A stretch of 64,000 nt of DNA from Agapanthus africanus (GCA_030015575.1 JASDDO010000014.1:162783911-162847910); one strand, 5' to 3'; numbered from the stretch's first letter, positions 11,301-24,279 are shown. Program-made: numbers and translations. Notes: generated from the letters alone by a model not told the origin.

Positions 11301-13509
11301 CTGATATAGCGGTTGATACAAATCAATACTTTAGTTAAGTGAGAGACTATTAGCCTTAAATCGAATACTCATTTTTAAGGGTTTTGAGATAGAAAGCACC
11401 ACTAAGTACCTTCTCATTTATTTGTGTGCAACCATTAGAGTGAATTATTTGCACTGAACATACAAACGTTTTTTTCTTTTCTTTTTAAGCTTTTGCCTCC
11501 AAGGCAATGCTTACACATAGATTTTTTGAGCTTGGCTAAAATACCAATTAAGCCATCCCAGGTGATCATAATCAACTCATATCTGCTGACCTATCTAAGA
11601 TGTCACGTATGACAGAATAGTCAACTTATTAAACCATAATTTATTTGAAACTGTTTGTCCCATTTAAGCTAACCAAATATCCTAGATTTTTACCCATTAC
11701 TTTGACTGATAGGAAATTAATTTATGAGCAGCTATCTACATCCCTGATGCAGAACAGATTCATATGTTCCCGACACATGATTCGTTTCCATAAACTTTTT
11801 CGCTCCTAGCAGAAAATATACTTCTACTCAGCACCCTGACGAGTAAAGTGATTTTAATTCCTATAGTCAAAAAAATTCAGAGTTGTTCATCTAATTATTT
11901 CCAGCATAGTTTCCATGTAAGATCAATTAATCATCGGCGCATTATACCAGTTTTCTAAACTCAGTTGAAGCCAACTTGCATTTAGGACACCTATTATTGA
12001 ACACCTATGACTTCATCAGCATAAGTGGTCCTCTTGGTTTTATAAAGAGAAGAACAATTACTCTTATTAACTTCTACAGGATATCCCCTAGATGAAATAG
12101 CCCGTGCCTGCACCTTGTACTGCTGATGTGACGACGACACTGCATGGATCTTGGGCAACAACATACGAAGCACGAACGCCGTGACTTGAATACGAACCTC
12201 GCACGTACCAAGGGTTTTTCCAAATTGAATTCCTAAAAAGAGAGATGAAATTAATGGAGATCAAACTCATCTCATTTGCACAAAACAAAAGGTCAGATGG
12301 TAGAATTTATGGGAGATCAAGACTCCGATTCAATTAATGACAAAGCAAAAGCTAAATTTTATTACGTACAAAAGGAGGGGGGAAAACTAGATACATGGAA
12401 GCGTATGCGGACCCTGATTTAGATCCAAAAAACAAAGGTCATGCATGAAAATTTTAATGTCAGAAAATACTAACGGCAAAAAGCGGAGAAAATCAATAAA
12501 ACAAAAGGACAAGAGGTGAATTTCCCACTGGAATAAAAAAAACCCTAACTATTTTCTTAACCGCTAAAGTAGGGAAAATCTAAGGAAATTCTAAAATCAG
12601 ACCCCAAAAAATAAAGCAAACAAACCCTAGCCATATACGCTATGAATATGCTAACAAGGGCTTCCAAATTCCCATAGAGATGGAGATATAAGGAGATCTA
12701 GGCACCAAAACAAGAAAAGAAAAACAAGTCAATGAGGAACTTTAAGGAGATCTTGACTCGGACCCTGATGCAAGTTGCATCATATCCAAAATTTGGAAAG
12801 TGAAAGGATAAATTTTTTGAATAAGAACCCTAATATCTGAAAGAGGAGCAAGAACATATATATTAAAAACTAAATAAATAAAGGAATCCACAGACTCCTT
12901 GTTGCTGTTTCTCGCCTCAATCCTAGGTATATATTTAATTGAGAAGGAAAGAAGTAATACTTTTGAAGTCTTCATGCTTAAAAATCTTCTATCTATATGT
13001 TACACAGCAATTAAAAATTTTCCAATGCGAAAGTCCTAACTTTAAGATAGCTAATGAGTTGGAAAGCTTCAAAAGGTATTACTTCTGATACTTTAGATTC
13101 TTTATCATCATCGTCGTGCGAAGTTGAGTTCCTCAGAAGGAACCACCGCAAAAGATGCAAGTAGATCCAGATTTAGGTTCGTACGAGGCATATAAACTTC
13201 TTAATCCACCGGCACAGGAAAATTATATTTTTCTTCCAACTTGTGGGAATGGTGGGAGCTCTATTAGTCAACTAATGCGGGAGAAATGGTTTTCTCTACC
13301 GACTGGAGACTTGTAGGAACCTTTCTAATCCATAGCATAGAAGAAAATAGTTTTCTCCCACAGTTAGGAACAGTATGAGCTTTTTTCGGTTAGTGCAAGA
13401 GAAATCAGTTTTTCAGCAACTAAAGATAATAATAGCGAGATTCTTGGTGATCGCTTTGAGCCAATCACAGAAACTCAAAACCTCGTAATGCATGAAGAAT
13501 AGCATCCCA
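11301..13509. other. Unassigned AT-rich DNA
   Basis: I could not assign this 2.2 kb. The left part may still be the diverged integrase or gag end of the family C element. The middle (12060-12760) has purine-rich runs and short open frames without known motifs. No LTR ends, primer site, RNA gene or convincing exon was seen. It may be ancient transposon or unique host sequence. Confidence 0.3.
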
Positions 13510-14170
13510 AAAATATTTTGATATCAAAGGGGAATTATTCATGATGGCACATGTGTTGCAGAACCCAGGTCAAGTAACGACGCTACTTAAGGGCCTATTG
13601 CTAAGGGAGTGAATAATAGCGATAAATAGGTGAAAGCGTCAATATAGAGAATCAAGTATGGGACTTGATTGACTTTCCTGTCAAATTCAAGATTTTGTTG
13701 AAAATTAGATTTTTCGAAGTCACGCGAAAGAAGGACGTTGTCGAAAGATGCAAGACATGTTTTATGGTTAAAGGTTCTGTCCAAGAGTGTGCAGACTAGA
13801 AATAAACATTCTTTAGGCGATGATTGTGTCTATTCATATTTCCTAATGAATCGTTACTTTTAAGAATCTTGAACCGGTCTAAGTGGACTTAGACTTTATT
13901 TCTCGTAGGAGATATGGACAAGGAGATTTATGAGATCTACCAGTGGTTTTTCAAAACCAATTTATGACTTGAAACAGTTATCCAGGTGGTTGAATATTCG
14001 ATATTTTCTATCCATATATAGAGTTATGGATTAACGATATTGAATGTGACAACTGTAAGTTCTAAGATCTAATTATGTGAACGATGTTAAAATGTCCAAA
14101 AGTGACTTAGAGACATAAAATCACTTTTGGAAGTGGCTATCCTATACAGTTGTGTTTCAGGACATCCGAG
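13510..14170 (+). pseudogene. Copia family C reverse transcriptase remnant, inverted partner
   Basis: Plus-strand counterpart of 10034-10720. VWDLIDFPVKFK at about 13655-13690, then FFEVTRKKDVVERCK, equal the conserved start of copia RT. KPIYDLKQLSRWLN at about 13950-13995 equals the KSLYGLKQAPRQWY block. YVNDV at about 14075 equals the YVDD box, with the first Asp now Asn. Stops and shifts separate these pieces. With the minus-strand copy it forms an inverted repeat with 2.8 kb between the arms. Confidence 0.7.
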
Positions 14171-14618
14171 ATGTTAGACCGTGTTTGGAAAATCTAGTTT
14201 TCCAGTGAACAATTCAAGAACATTCTATATTTATCATGGTAGACTTACGTTAGTGTGTTTTAGAATAGTTTGACCCACACGATCACTCTCTGATTCATGT
14301 CTCAGTGGTCAATGTTCTTAATGTTTCCTTTAATGATTCTTGCTCAATAGAGACAAATAATGTTGGTTTCATTTTGCATGGTCGGTTATCTTGTGTGTTT
14401 AGTATATAGTTGACACGATACGTCCTTTGTTGGTTGACTTAATATCCATTGTATACATGTCTAGTTAAGATGAAGTGAAGAGATCTTACAGTACGTGGGA
14501 TGCCTCATAAGACCCTGTGTTATAAAAGATCAAAATTCTGCTCTTGATAGTTCGTGAATGCCAAATGGATTGACAATCGATAAAGGCGAGCATCGTCTAA
14601 GACATGCTTTCTTGCTCT
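14171..14618. other. Unassigned spacer before C5
   Basis: No convincing coding or LTR signal. The sequence continues at 24293 once C5 is removed, so this stretch and 24293 onward were neighbours before C5 inserted. Confidence 0.4.
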
Positions 14619-14631
14619 ATGGCATGGCTAG
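14619..14631. repeat. Left flanking direct repeat of C5 (13 bp)
   Basis: ATGGCATGGCTAG stands just before the left LTR and again, without mismatch, just after the right LTR at 24280-24292. It fits a target-site duplication but is far longer than the usual 5 bp of LTR elements. Confidence 0.75.
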
Positions 14632-16618
14632 TGTTGGGATCCGGTGCTTGCCCCGCGGAGGCCGCGGGCGAGGCGGAAGCGAAACAAAAACTTTTTGCGG
14701 GCACTGGACGCGCAAACCCGAGAATTCGATCCAAATACCCTAAACTAGAAATCTAAAACATGTAAGCTTTGAGAAATACAACCTTTGTCGCGTATCCACC
14801 CAATTGTGGAAGACCCCTCCAAGCTCGTAGCCGCCGGGATCGCACTTGAGAATCGACCATCCTTGCCAAAGACGATCCACCTGAGGGAATACGGAGGAGG
14901 CTCTAACCGACGATCCAAGCTCACTAGGTTTGGATGGTCGGTGATGTAGGAATACTCAACTAAATTTTTCTCTCTTGTACCATACTCAAAATGAGAGCAA
15001 GAAGAAGAAGGAGAAGAGCTAGAGGAGAGCATGAAGCATGCTAGGAGGAGAAGAAGAAAATCATCAAGTGATGAAGTAAAAAGGAATGGCTACATAAATA
15101 TCAACCATGCACCAATAGTGCAACCAAATGAAAATAATCATTTTAAAAACAAAGCCATGTCTTTCTACAATGTTTGCACCATGCTTCATAACTCCAATTT
15201 CCACCTCATTTTCCTTTTTATTTTTCTAAATAGAAAAATAAATATGAGATCTTTTTCTTCTAGAAGTATTCCCGTATAAATACGGAATACTTCATCTGGT
15301 ATATGTATCGCTACACATACGCGTATCCGTATAAAAAATACGGATAGCACCAAAGAGAGAAAATAAATAGTGAACAATAATACTAAAATATATGTATAAA
15401 AATACATATATAAATTATTAAATCAAAACCTGATTTAATAATCCGTCTTAATCCTAAGCCGGCAAGTATTATCAACTGTCCGATTAAAGTCCGTGTATCG
15501 TGTACACGAATTTAATCGGACCCCTGCACGTACCCTCGTACGGCTCTTACATCTGTCGTCTGAACCGGGAAAACCCTCTGTGTGGGACTCTAAATATTCG
15601 ACAATACACTGGAAATGGTTTAACCACAAGCACGTTTGCGGCACTAGCTGTACGTAATGGCTACCCAGATAGTTGTCGAAAAGGGGGTCGACAATCAAGT
15701 GCGTCCTTACCATACTGAGCCTAAATGTGACAATCTCCGTACAGTCCGGTCTTTTCGTCAAAGAGTATCGCATATCGGATCTAGGGGTGGATAACGTCAG
15801 ACCCTACTAACCTGATAAGTCATGTCTGAGTCTAGCTCATCACCAACTGAGATATTACTGATCAACTATCAGTAAATCTCACCCACCGTGACCACGGATT
15901 TCTGGTGATAGCCAACTGAATATAGCGCGACATCGACTCCTAATACCAGGAGAGACGAATCCCTGACAGTCGACCACTGCCTCCATGTGGCTCGGGACTG
16001 TAACCAACTAAAACCTGTTTCCATGACTCCTTTGAGCCATGGTAGAGTAGTAATCAAAGTACAGTGGGAACTCACACGAGACAAATGACGACTTTAGGTC
16101 AAAAGGACTAACCTATACTCATGCCATCTGAGAACTTCCATCTGACGATAGGTATAATACCATCTAGAAATTCTCGGCGTGTCCGTCCAGTGTACTCACC
16201 TCCAGTGAGCAACTGTATACTATCTTAGGTGTCACAACACCAATGGCTTGTGAGATCGGCCACCGCCCCTCATCGGGGTCTCGAAACGTATACACTAGTC
16301 TACTCCAGAATATCGATGCCCATTCTCGATACTCTTACGACTAGGGACATTTAAGGATGTGCTTATAGACCATCCAAATCTCACGTATATGATCGCCATC
16401 ATAATGCTGGTAGTGATGTAAGAATCCTACGGGCTTCATCATTATATATTAGCGACATGTAATAACAAGTAAAACGTGTATACATCAATGATAAAGACAA
16501 ATCAGATAGCATACTATCATTTCGCGTAAGATTGTTCTACCTGTATAGGTCCTCCCTCAATTATCATAATCGCGTGTCTGCAATTACAATAATTGCCTTG
16601 AAGGAACTATATCCAACA
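14632..16618 (-). repeat. C5 3' LTR
   Basis: The 1987-bp LTR ends on the plus strand with ATATCCAACA against the polypurine tract. From about 14930 to the end it matches the right LTR. The first 300 bp (with CCCCGCGGAGGCCGCGGGCG at 14651 and AACAAAAACTTTTTGCGGG) do not; instead they resemble the end of the C4 LTR (AACAAAAACTTTTTACAACT on its minus strand). It looks like the original U5 of this family. Confidence 0.85.
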
Positions 16619-16619
16619 A

Positions 16620-16630
16620 TCTCCCACTTT
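16620..16630 (-). other. C5 polypurine tract
   Basis: Minus-strand AAAGTGGGAGA next to the 3' LTR start TTGTTGGATATAG, matching the tracts of C1, C2 and C4. Confidence 0.85.
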
Positions 16631-17330
16631 CACTTAAGGCTAATTATTGCGGTATCGCGTACCTATAGCTCGTGTTCTACCGAATACCCAACTTCTCTAA
16701 TAATTGGTTTCGCAAACTATGTTTGTGAAACATAACATGTTCAAGAAATAGCCTCAGTGAGTGGATCGGCTACAATGTTCCAACTTCATCTCTCTATATC
16801 TCAACTTTGTGGAGATGAACGATCTCCCAATCTGACTGATACCCCATCTCAAGAATTTGTCTGGATACCTGATAGGACCAAGTTCATCAATGAACAACTC
16901 CTATCCAACAAACTTCTTGGGATGTATCCTCTGTTGAGTTATAACCGGCATCCTGTACCATGATTACCTCAGTATCCTTATTAGAACACTGTCCAATACA
17001 ATGATCTTCATAAGGGGCTAAACTCATAACTCTGACAGCATCTCTGTCATCCGCGTCATCTTGGAAGCCTGAACTGATAACCGCCTCTAAGAGGAGTCTG
17101 TCGTTATCCTATACCAAGAACATTCGTTTATGTTCTTTACCGCTTCCCTTTGTTTCTCGAGGATTGGATTAATATATGCTTATTGCAACCAGTGCAAAAG
17201 CAATATCCGATGTTGTACAAGACATTGCATGATTAACTCAGCTGCCTAAGCAAATGATATGTCATTCATGCCAGTCCCTCTCCTCATCAGTCCAAAAAGA
17301 CATCCTTTAAGAGAGGGTGACTCCATCATC
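16631..17330 (-). pseudogene. C5 RNase H remnant
   Basis: By position (between the polypurine tract and RT) and by base-level match to C4 (62000-62480) and C6 (26087-26560) this is the RNase H end of pol. Short pieces agree with the copia order, for example the minus-strand stretch around 16930-16960. I cannot see the catalytic acids in a frame. It has many stops and no intact ORF above 70 codons. Confidence 0.6.
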
Positions 17331-18110
17331 TACGGGTACACTACCATGCCAGGAGTCGTTCATTCTAAAATACTTTTAGAATGCTGTCCAAGTACCTAAT
17401 TGGGGAACTTCCCAAATCTAGATCTAAAACCATAGATCTAGTCACCAGAACTCCTGATATACCATCCATATCCAATGTGGAGAAAACATTGTGTGACAAC
17501 CAAAATCTGACCAATTGTAGTATAGGAACATCATTTCCTATCTGGAGTATGTCATCCAAGACATGGACAGTACTCTATACATCCTTCTTACTAGGTTCAT
17601 CTTTTGTTTTGATGAAGTCAACCACTTTGACTGTCACATCAAAAACAGATGATCTGTTTCCGCTATACATGCTTTAGTCTATGAATAGTTATATGCAACT
17701 TGCACATCTTCCGCTGCTCCCACTGACTACGATAACCCTATGGTAGAGTCATATACACATTCACTTCCAAATTCTAATTTGGAAAGACGTTATAGTCATC
17801 CTCTTGCCAAATATCATAGTCTAGAGCAGCAGTAGTGTCAAGTCATATCCGTATGGACTTCAGCGTAAACACTGAAGTAAAAGACTCATCACAATCCACA
17901 ACGGGTATTTGCAATAAGTCTAGCCTTATTAGGTTAATACCTTTGCACCTGCATAGATCTCGAAAGATCTACTTGCTCCTGATGGGTTTTACCCCTTCAG
18001 GAGAACCCAGCAAAGTCCGAAATCCATAATTTGCTGAAGTGCGTAGAGTCCATCTTGGATATAAAGCATCTGGTCAGCTGGAAGTTACTACTTCCTATGA
18101 CCTACATATA
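17331..18110 (-). pseudogene. C5 reverse transcriptase remnant
   Basis: The catalytic box reads VLDD at 17551-17562 on the minus strand, followed by ILQIGNDVPILQ, then LVTRSMVLDLDLGSSP, which in family A equals the YILGIRIYRDRSK block. The fingers end near 18060 is recognisable by DNA match to C4. C4 has YLDD at the same place, so the Leu in place of Met is shared. Frames are broken outside 17365-17560. Confidence 0.75.
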
Positions 18111-19390
18111 ACTAGTAAGGCCATCATAACCATGATGCCGACCTCCCTGTCACCATCTCCAAGGAAACCGAAGTATCTCTCGGGTGGTAGAGGTCACCTA
18201 CTAAAATCTGCGGAGTGGCTAATGGATTGTCAAGTCCAATTGAATCCTTAGGTTCTACTAAATTTTTGATAACCGTTTGTAGTTCTGGAATCACTTCCAG
18301 TTCTATCATACTCCCACTAGTTTCTTTTGCAAAAAGATCCTTTTATAAAATGGTGACGAGTCAAGAACAATGTAATCATTGACCTTTAAAATGGTAGAAA
18401 CAAAATCCTAGTGAATGCTTGGGATAATCCACAAACCGCCATTACCGAAGCGTGCCTCGAGTTTGTACGGATTATGCTTTTAGACATAAACCGGATAACT
18501 CCATATCATAACAACCTTAAGATAAGTAACCATTCTATATCCATATAGAATCAAGGCACTAATTTAGATGGAACCAGATTAAAAAGTCATGCAGCTGTTT
18601 CCAGTGCATATTACCTAATAGAAAAAGGCCAATACAACATTACTTATCATGGAGCGCATCCACGGATGAGTAACTTGTGAGAGAATCAAGTTCTCGATGT
18701 TACTATGATGAAATACCTAGCATAAGTATCTACATCTTCGATAACCTCGAAGAATCCCGATACTTCCAACGTATAGTTCTCTACTTTATTCTTATACCTA
18801 CAAACTTCTCAAAATGTTTGGACCTTACATTACTACGAATGCGTGTCTAAAACCAAAGAACTCATAGGTAAATCTGAATGAAGCAAGAGTACTAATCCCT
18901 TTGTCCTAAAGGACACTGAACAACATACACATTCATGTATAAGTCCCAAGAGTATACCAACTCAAATTCTGTGTTTTGTAAATCGAAAACTGTATCTTGG
19001 TTAAGAATGTCTTACACCGTTATTCAATGCACCTTACCTTATTCTCAACTGATAAAGGTAAATGTTTACAATATAATTTTCAAAACATATATCTCACTTT
19101 ATAAAAATAATGGTACAGATATTTCATTTTAAAATTTGGTGCATAACAACAGTTATTCGATACCAAATATTTGCTGTCAGGCAAAAACCAGGCGATTTAA
19201 TCCAATATCACCAATTACAACAAATTCCGATATTGAGGATCAAATCGCCCATTTCCCAATATTCTACTCCTACTCATCATCTGTAACACCGTACAGATGT
19301 GAGATCTAAAACTGGTAAATACATACCATAAAGTCAGAATTGATTGGGAAAACGGTTCTCTATTACATGTACACAGAAAAAATAAAACAT
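18111..19390 (-). pseudogene. C5 integrase-RT linker and integrase remnant
   Basis: The linker is seen as NLVEPKDSIG (about 18250-18280), matching VEPKDSV of C1. The integrase C-terminal block is seen at base level around 18445-18480, where the minus strand equals the QNPDKLETRS coding of C3. Farther upstream only scattered similarity remains. C4 has the same order at 60640-61220. Confidence 0.6.
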
Positions 19391-19900
19391 AAAAATGTTT
19401 CATAGGGGATGGTCAGGTATTCTTAGTAATGACTTTTCCATTACTCAGATGCATTACTGTAGTCGCAATTTCCTTTGCCCTCACTTCAGTCCCTTTATAT
19501 GTCTCTACATCTTACCTTCTGCACACCGTTTCTGCGCTAACTGGTTTTCTTCCTTCCCTACCTTTTGGCACCAGCCTAAGATTTGGAAGAAGACTATCTA
19601 ATAAGCGTAATAGGTGTACTCTCCTAATACAAGGAGCTCTCGCAATATGAGAGAAGGTAAAATAAAGAGACAACAGAATAATCCTATTCAATTTCTCCAG
19701 AACCTGTGGCCATCTTCGACTGAAGTAACTTTTTCGAGTTCGTTTGTAACTATACAATGGTCGTTCCAAGCAATATGGATCATCGTAGTGATACGACGTG
19801 TTCTGAAGAAATGCAAAGGGTAGAGCAGGGGTGGCAGGGATATGTGCGACTTTGTCGTGAATCAAGACAATCTGAAGCTAAAGGGTGTAAAAAGGTTCGG
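19391..19900 (-). other. Noncoding block shared with C4 where gag-protease should be
   Basis: On the minus strand this matches C4 59500-60190, including the stem-like pair CTCCT...AGGAG around 19612-19640 and the purine-rich GGGAAGGAAGAAAACCAGTT. A 117-codon frame (19865-19512) has no match to Gag that I can recognise, and its C4 counterpart is not open, so I do not call it a gene. It occupies the place of gag and protease in C3. Confidence 0.6.
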
Positions 19901-22425
19901 TCAAATTGGTTCATGAGTTTTTAAGGCAAATCATGGGTCGTTGTACCAGAGAGAGAGAAAAGAAATACTCAGCATGTACTCTATCAAGATCAGATTGGTT
20001 TTCACTTTATCTAATCAGGATGGCTCCCACAGTTTCCTCGAATTCTCCTTCAAACCCTAAAAGGAGAACTAGTCGGGGTCATTTACATTTTACAAGTTCG
20101 CTAACCGTTCAGCCACGCCAGTGTTGGTACTCTGAGGGAGGCCCCCCATGCTTTCGCATGGACCTAATTAATAACCCCGTTTTCGCAGAGGCGTATCCTT
20201 GTTAACACTTTCTAGACACCTAATAGGTTAGCTAATTGTGAAGTGAAAAATCTCCCGAGGAGTAATATGTACTCATCAGTGGGAATCGGGACCCAACTAC
20301 CATCATATGATAACCCGATGGAATCCACTCAGGTCACCACACTCCAGAAGGTATGCGCATGCCTGGCAAGTTTCCCATATGTTTGAAACTCCCGATATGG
20401 TTTTTTCCCCTAGCGACTTTATGACCTTGATAATGCCAACATATTATAAGCCGCTAGTCAAGTTCAGCCCGTCATTATCATGATTAACTTAGACCCACCC
20501 GCATAACCCTTGAAAATGCCAACATAGCTATGCGAATGTCCTAACTAATCGGAAACAAAACTACAAACAAGCAATACTCAGCTATCAATCACTACGCCTT
20601 GACAATACCAACATACGTAGCACGAATACTAAGTATTACTCGTAGGAAACGACGGAGGGCTACGGCTTGTTTTTGGCGAAAAACCTTTAACGTAATGAAC
20701 TTGATATCGTTGAAGGAACTCGAGTGATTTTGAAATGGAGTTATTTAAGCTCCGCATTTAAAACTAATAAGATAAACTTTTGCTTAAGAGCGAACTCCCA
20801 GGGAAGGGATCAAGGCTCTTCCCTCATAGAATGAGGTACGGGATATTCCTAACCGAATACCTCTATGCGAAGCAAAAGAATACGACCATGAGTTTTGAAG
20901 AAAACCGAGTAGTTTTAAAATTGGTTCCGACAACATCATTTAGGTTTATTTTTCTTGCATTATTCAGATAATGCGTTCCCATCATTTTATGTTTCCAAGC
21001 CACAAAAGAAACAACCAAAATAACATGCTTTTTATATGCCATCCGCATTCGCCACGAGGCCCCGTCATGCACCGTTAGGTTACTTAACTAACAGCAGAGC
21101 GGGGGCAAGACTAGCGCGGATGCAAAACATATAGAAGCAGCTACTAAATATATATAATATATATATCAACATCACAGGCAGATAATAGTTATCACAGGCA
21201 GATAAAAATCATCATAAGCATGCGAACAACAATATGGAAGAGCGGATAATCTAGGAGCTATGCGTTTCATTTGAGCCATAAATGAAACGCAATGTTCCCC
21301 GGTCGTGTGGATAGCCAGTGCAATGAAGATCCTAGACCCCTACGAGTGCGGCAAGTTACCCGTCAATCCCTAAAGTGAGGCAACCCCAATCAATAAAGTG
21401 AATGGGCCACCCAACACTTCATGGAATCCGGTAACTTGAGCACCCCTCCGTGGATCAACCTATACCCCCTACGAGTGCGGCGAATAGCCCGTCAATTCTA
21501 GAGTAAGGCCCACCGGTCTCAACGACATGAGATGCAGTCCCGTTGCCCTCTATAACCCGGCTATTCGAGCACTCCTCCGCGGGGTAATCCTAGTACAGAA
21601 AAGAAAATATATATACAACGGCGATATCGACCTCAACCCGGTCGTGCCTTAATAAAAGAATATACAAACTGGCAGAAACGGCAATCCACATGTTGCACGC
21701 TCGCCCCGCAATTATGAATATACTAATGAATCTGAACTATACATCTAACATTATACACAAGGCTATCCATTACGACAATCCGCACAAACCATAACCACAC
21801 ACACACACACAGAGAGAGAGAAACAAGTAACCGAAACATGTGTGTAACCCCGTCTAATTGAGCATATAGCAATTAGACAACGTTAACAACACATCCATAC
21901 ACGCAAACGAAGTCATGACATTAGAATTCCAAAACAAAATTAGCGCACCTCCCAAATTTACCAAGGATAAAAAACCAAGTGCACTAAGCATCCAAAAAAT
22001 CGAGTTTTGAGCCAATTCGGAAGTCCGAATCAAAACGAAACGCGTTCGAACCATCGCGAGGAATTAGAGCACGAAATTAAATTCAAGTCAGGGGGCCTAG
22101 AGGTGGTACCCCACCCCTGAGGCCACCATGAGGTGGCCAGAGGGTGAGGCAGACTCGAAACTGCCAATGGGGGGCAGTTTCGGGTCCCCACCGCCAAGAC
22201 AACCTTATGGTTGACTTGGAGAGTAGGCCCAGCCGTTCGGTCCCCTCGGGGTCTCCCCGGGATGCTCATGCACCACCACGCGGCTTCTCGGTTCAAACTG
22301 AGAGCCCGCAGGTTGTGCAAACATCTCAAAACTCAAAAATTCAGGACTGTTTTTTTCGACAGTTTTCGCTGCCCGAAAAAACGCGAATTCTAATGTCGTA
22401 AATAGCTAGTTTAAGGTGTTTGGGA
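19901..22425 (-). other. C5 5' leader
   Basis: Long untranslated leader between primer site and pol. On the minus strand it shares landmarks with the C3 and C4 leaders in the same order: the GCCGCACTCGTAGGGG motif twice (21332-21352, 21466-21482), the hairpin CTGTTAGTTAAGTAACCTAACGG (cover 21072-21093), three copies of an ATGTTGGCATT..AAGG motif (20421-20442, 20510-20526, 20595-20615), and the pyrimidine run before the coding start. GC-rich dyads lie at 22101-22263, close to the primer site. A CA/GA microsatellite is at 21795-21820. Confidence 0.7.
21795..21820. repeat. CA/GA microsatellite
   Basis: A run of CA followed directly by GA units inside the C5 leader. Confidence 0.9.
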
Positions 22426-22438
22426 GGCTCTGATATCA
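22426..22438 (-). other. C5 primer binding site
   Basis: Minus-strand TGATATCAGAGCC, one change from TGGTATCAGAGCC of C3 and C4, complementary to the 3' end of initiator Met-tRNA. It follows the LTR end without a spacer base. Confidence 0.85.
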
Positions 22439-24279
22439 TGTTGGGTCATTCAGCACAGTAGAAACTGGTCGTGGCACCCATAGGTCTCTCAGCAGCTACT
22501 TTTTACGTAATCCCCTCGTGATGGACTACAACTCGCCGGACCATATAACCGTACGAGGCACCCTGGGAATGCGGAGGAGGATTTAACCGACGATCCAAGA
22601 TCGCTAGGTTTGGAAGGTTGGTGATGTAGGAATACTCCACTAAATTTTTCTCTTGTACCATGCTCAAAATGAGAGCAAGAAGAAGAAGGAGAAGAGCTAG
22701 AGGAGAGCATGAAGAATGATAGGAGGAGATGAAGAAAATCATCAAGTGATGAAGTAAAAAGGAATGGCTACATAAATATCAACCATGCACCAATAGTGCA
22801 ACCAAATGAAAATAATCATTTTAAAAACAAAGCCATGTCTTTCTACAATGTTTGCACCATACTTCATAACTCCACTTTCCACCTCATTTCCCTTTTTATT
22901 TTACTAAATAGAAAAATAAATATGAGGTCTTCTTCTTCTAGAAGCATTCCCGTATAAATACGGAATATTTCACCTGCTATATGTATCGCTACACATACAC
23001 GTATCCCTATAAAAAATACGGATAACACCAAAGAGAGAAAATAAATAGTGAACAATAATACTAAAATATATGTATAAAAATACATATATAAATTATTAAA
23101 TCAAAACCTGATTTAATAATCCGGCTTAATCCTAAACCGGCAAGTATTATCAACGGTCCGATTAAAATCCGTGTATCGCGTACATGAATTTAATCGGACC
23201 CCTGCACGTACCATCGTACGGCTCCTACATCTGTTGTCTGAACCGGAAAAACCCTCTGTGTGGGACTCTAAAGACTCGACAATATGCTGGCAGTGGGTTT
23301 AACCACAAGCACGTCAGCGTCACTAGCTGTATGTAACGGCTATCCAGGTAATTGTCGAAAGGGGGGTCGATAATCAAGTATGTCCTTACCCTACTGACCT
23401 TGAATGTGACAACCCCTGTACAGTCCGGTCTTTTCGTTAAAGAGTATCGCATATCGAATCTAGGGATGGATAACGTCAGACCCATACTAACCCGATAAGT
23501 CATGTCTGAGTCTAGCTCATCACCAACTGAGATACTACTGATCAACTATCAGTAAATCTCACCCACCGTGGCCACGGATTTCTAGTGATAGCCAACTGAA
23601 CATAGAACGGCATCGACTCCTGATACCAGGAGAGACGAATCCCTGACAGTCGACCACTGCCTCCATGTGACTCGGGACTGTACCCAACTAAAACCTATTT
23701 GCACGACTTCTTTGAGCCGTGGTAGGGTAGTAATCAAAATACAGTAGGATCTCACAAGAAACAAATGACGACTTCAGGTCAAAGGACTATGAGAACTTCC
23801 ATCTGACGATAGGTATAATACCATCTAGAAGTTCTCGGCGAGTCCGTCCAGTGTACTCACCTCCAGTGAGCATCTGTATACTATCTTAGGTGTCACAACA
23901 CCAATGGCTTGTGAGACCGGCCACCGCCCCTCGTCGGGGTCTCGAAATGTATACACTAGTCTACTCCGGAATATCGATGCCCAGTTTCGATACTCTCATG
24001 ACTAGGGACATTTAAGGATGTGCTTATAGACCACCCAGCCCCCACGTATATGATCGCCATCATAATGCTGGTAGTCAAGCAAGAATCCTACGGGCTTCAT
24101 CATTATGTATTAGCGACACATAATAACAAGTAAAACATGCACACATCAATAATAAAGATAAACCAGATAGCATACTGTCATTTCTAGTAAGATTGTTCTA
24201 CCTGTATAGGTCCTCCCTCAATTATCATAATCGCGTGCCTGCAATTACAATAATTGCCCTGATGGCACTATATCCAACA
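22439..24279 (-). repeat. C5 5' LTR
   Basis: 1841-bp LTR from TGTTGGGTC to TATCCAACA on the plus strand. It matches the left LTR from about 22570 on, including the shared copia LTR core (about 23240-24200). The first 130 bp next to the primer site are unrelated to the other LTR, so U5 was replaced in this copy. Confidence 0.85.

Larger units (their letters stand above)
14632..24279 (-). mobile_element. C5, complete but defective copia-type LTR retrotransposon
   Basis: A 9.65 kb minus-strand element with LTRs at 14632-16618 and 22439-24279, polypurine tract next to the left LTR, Met-tRNA primer site next to the right LTR, and TGTTGG...CCAACA ends. From the 5' end (right) it has a leader of about 2.5 kb, a noncoding block shared with C4, then decayed integrase, RT and RNase H. 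No gag or protease can be recognised. The pol remnants have stops throughout, so it could only have moved with proteins from a relative or decayed after insertion. The two LTRs differ completely in their first 130-320 bp (plus-strand left ends) and match well after that. Confidence 0.88.

Noticed and set aside
19512-19865. 117-codon minus-strand frame in C5
   Set aside because: The matching C4 sequence is not open and no Gag or protease motif is present; chance frame in a conserved noncoding block.
22030-22401. Overlapping GC-rich frames near the C5 primer site
   Set aside because: They lie in the leader on both strands, contain stem-like GC dyads, and have no counterpart in C3 or C4.
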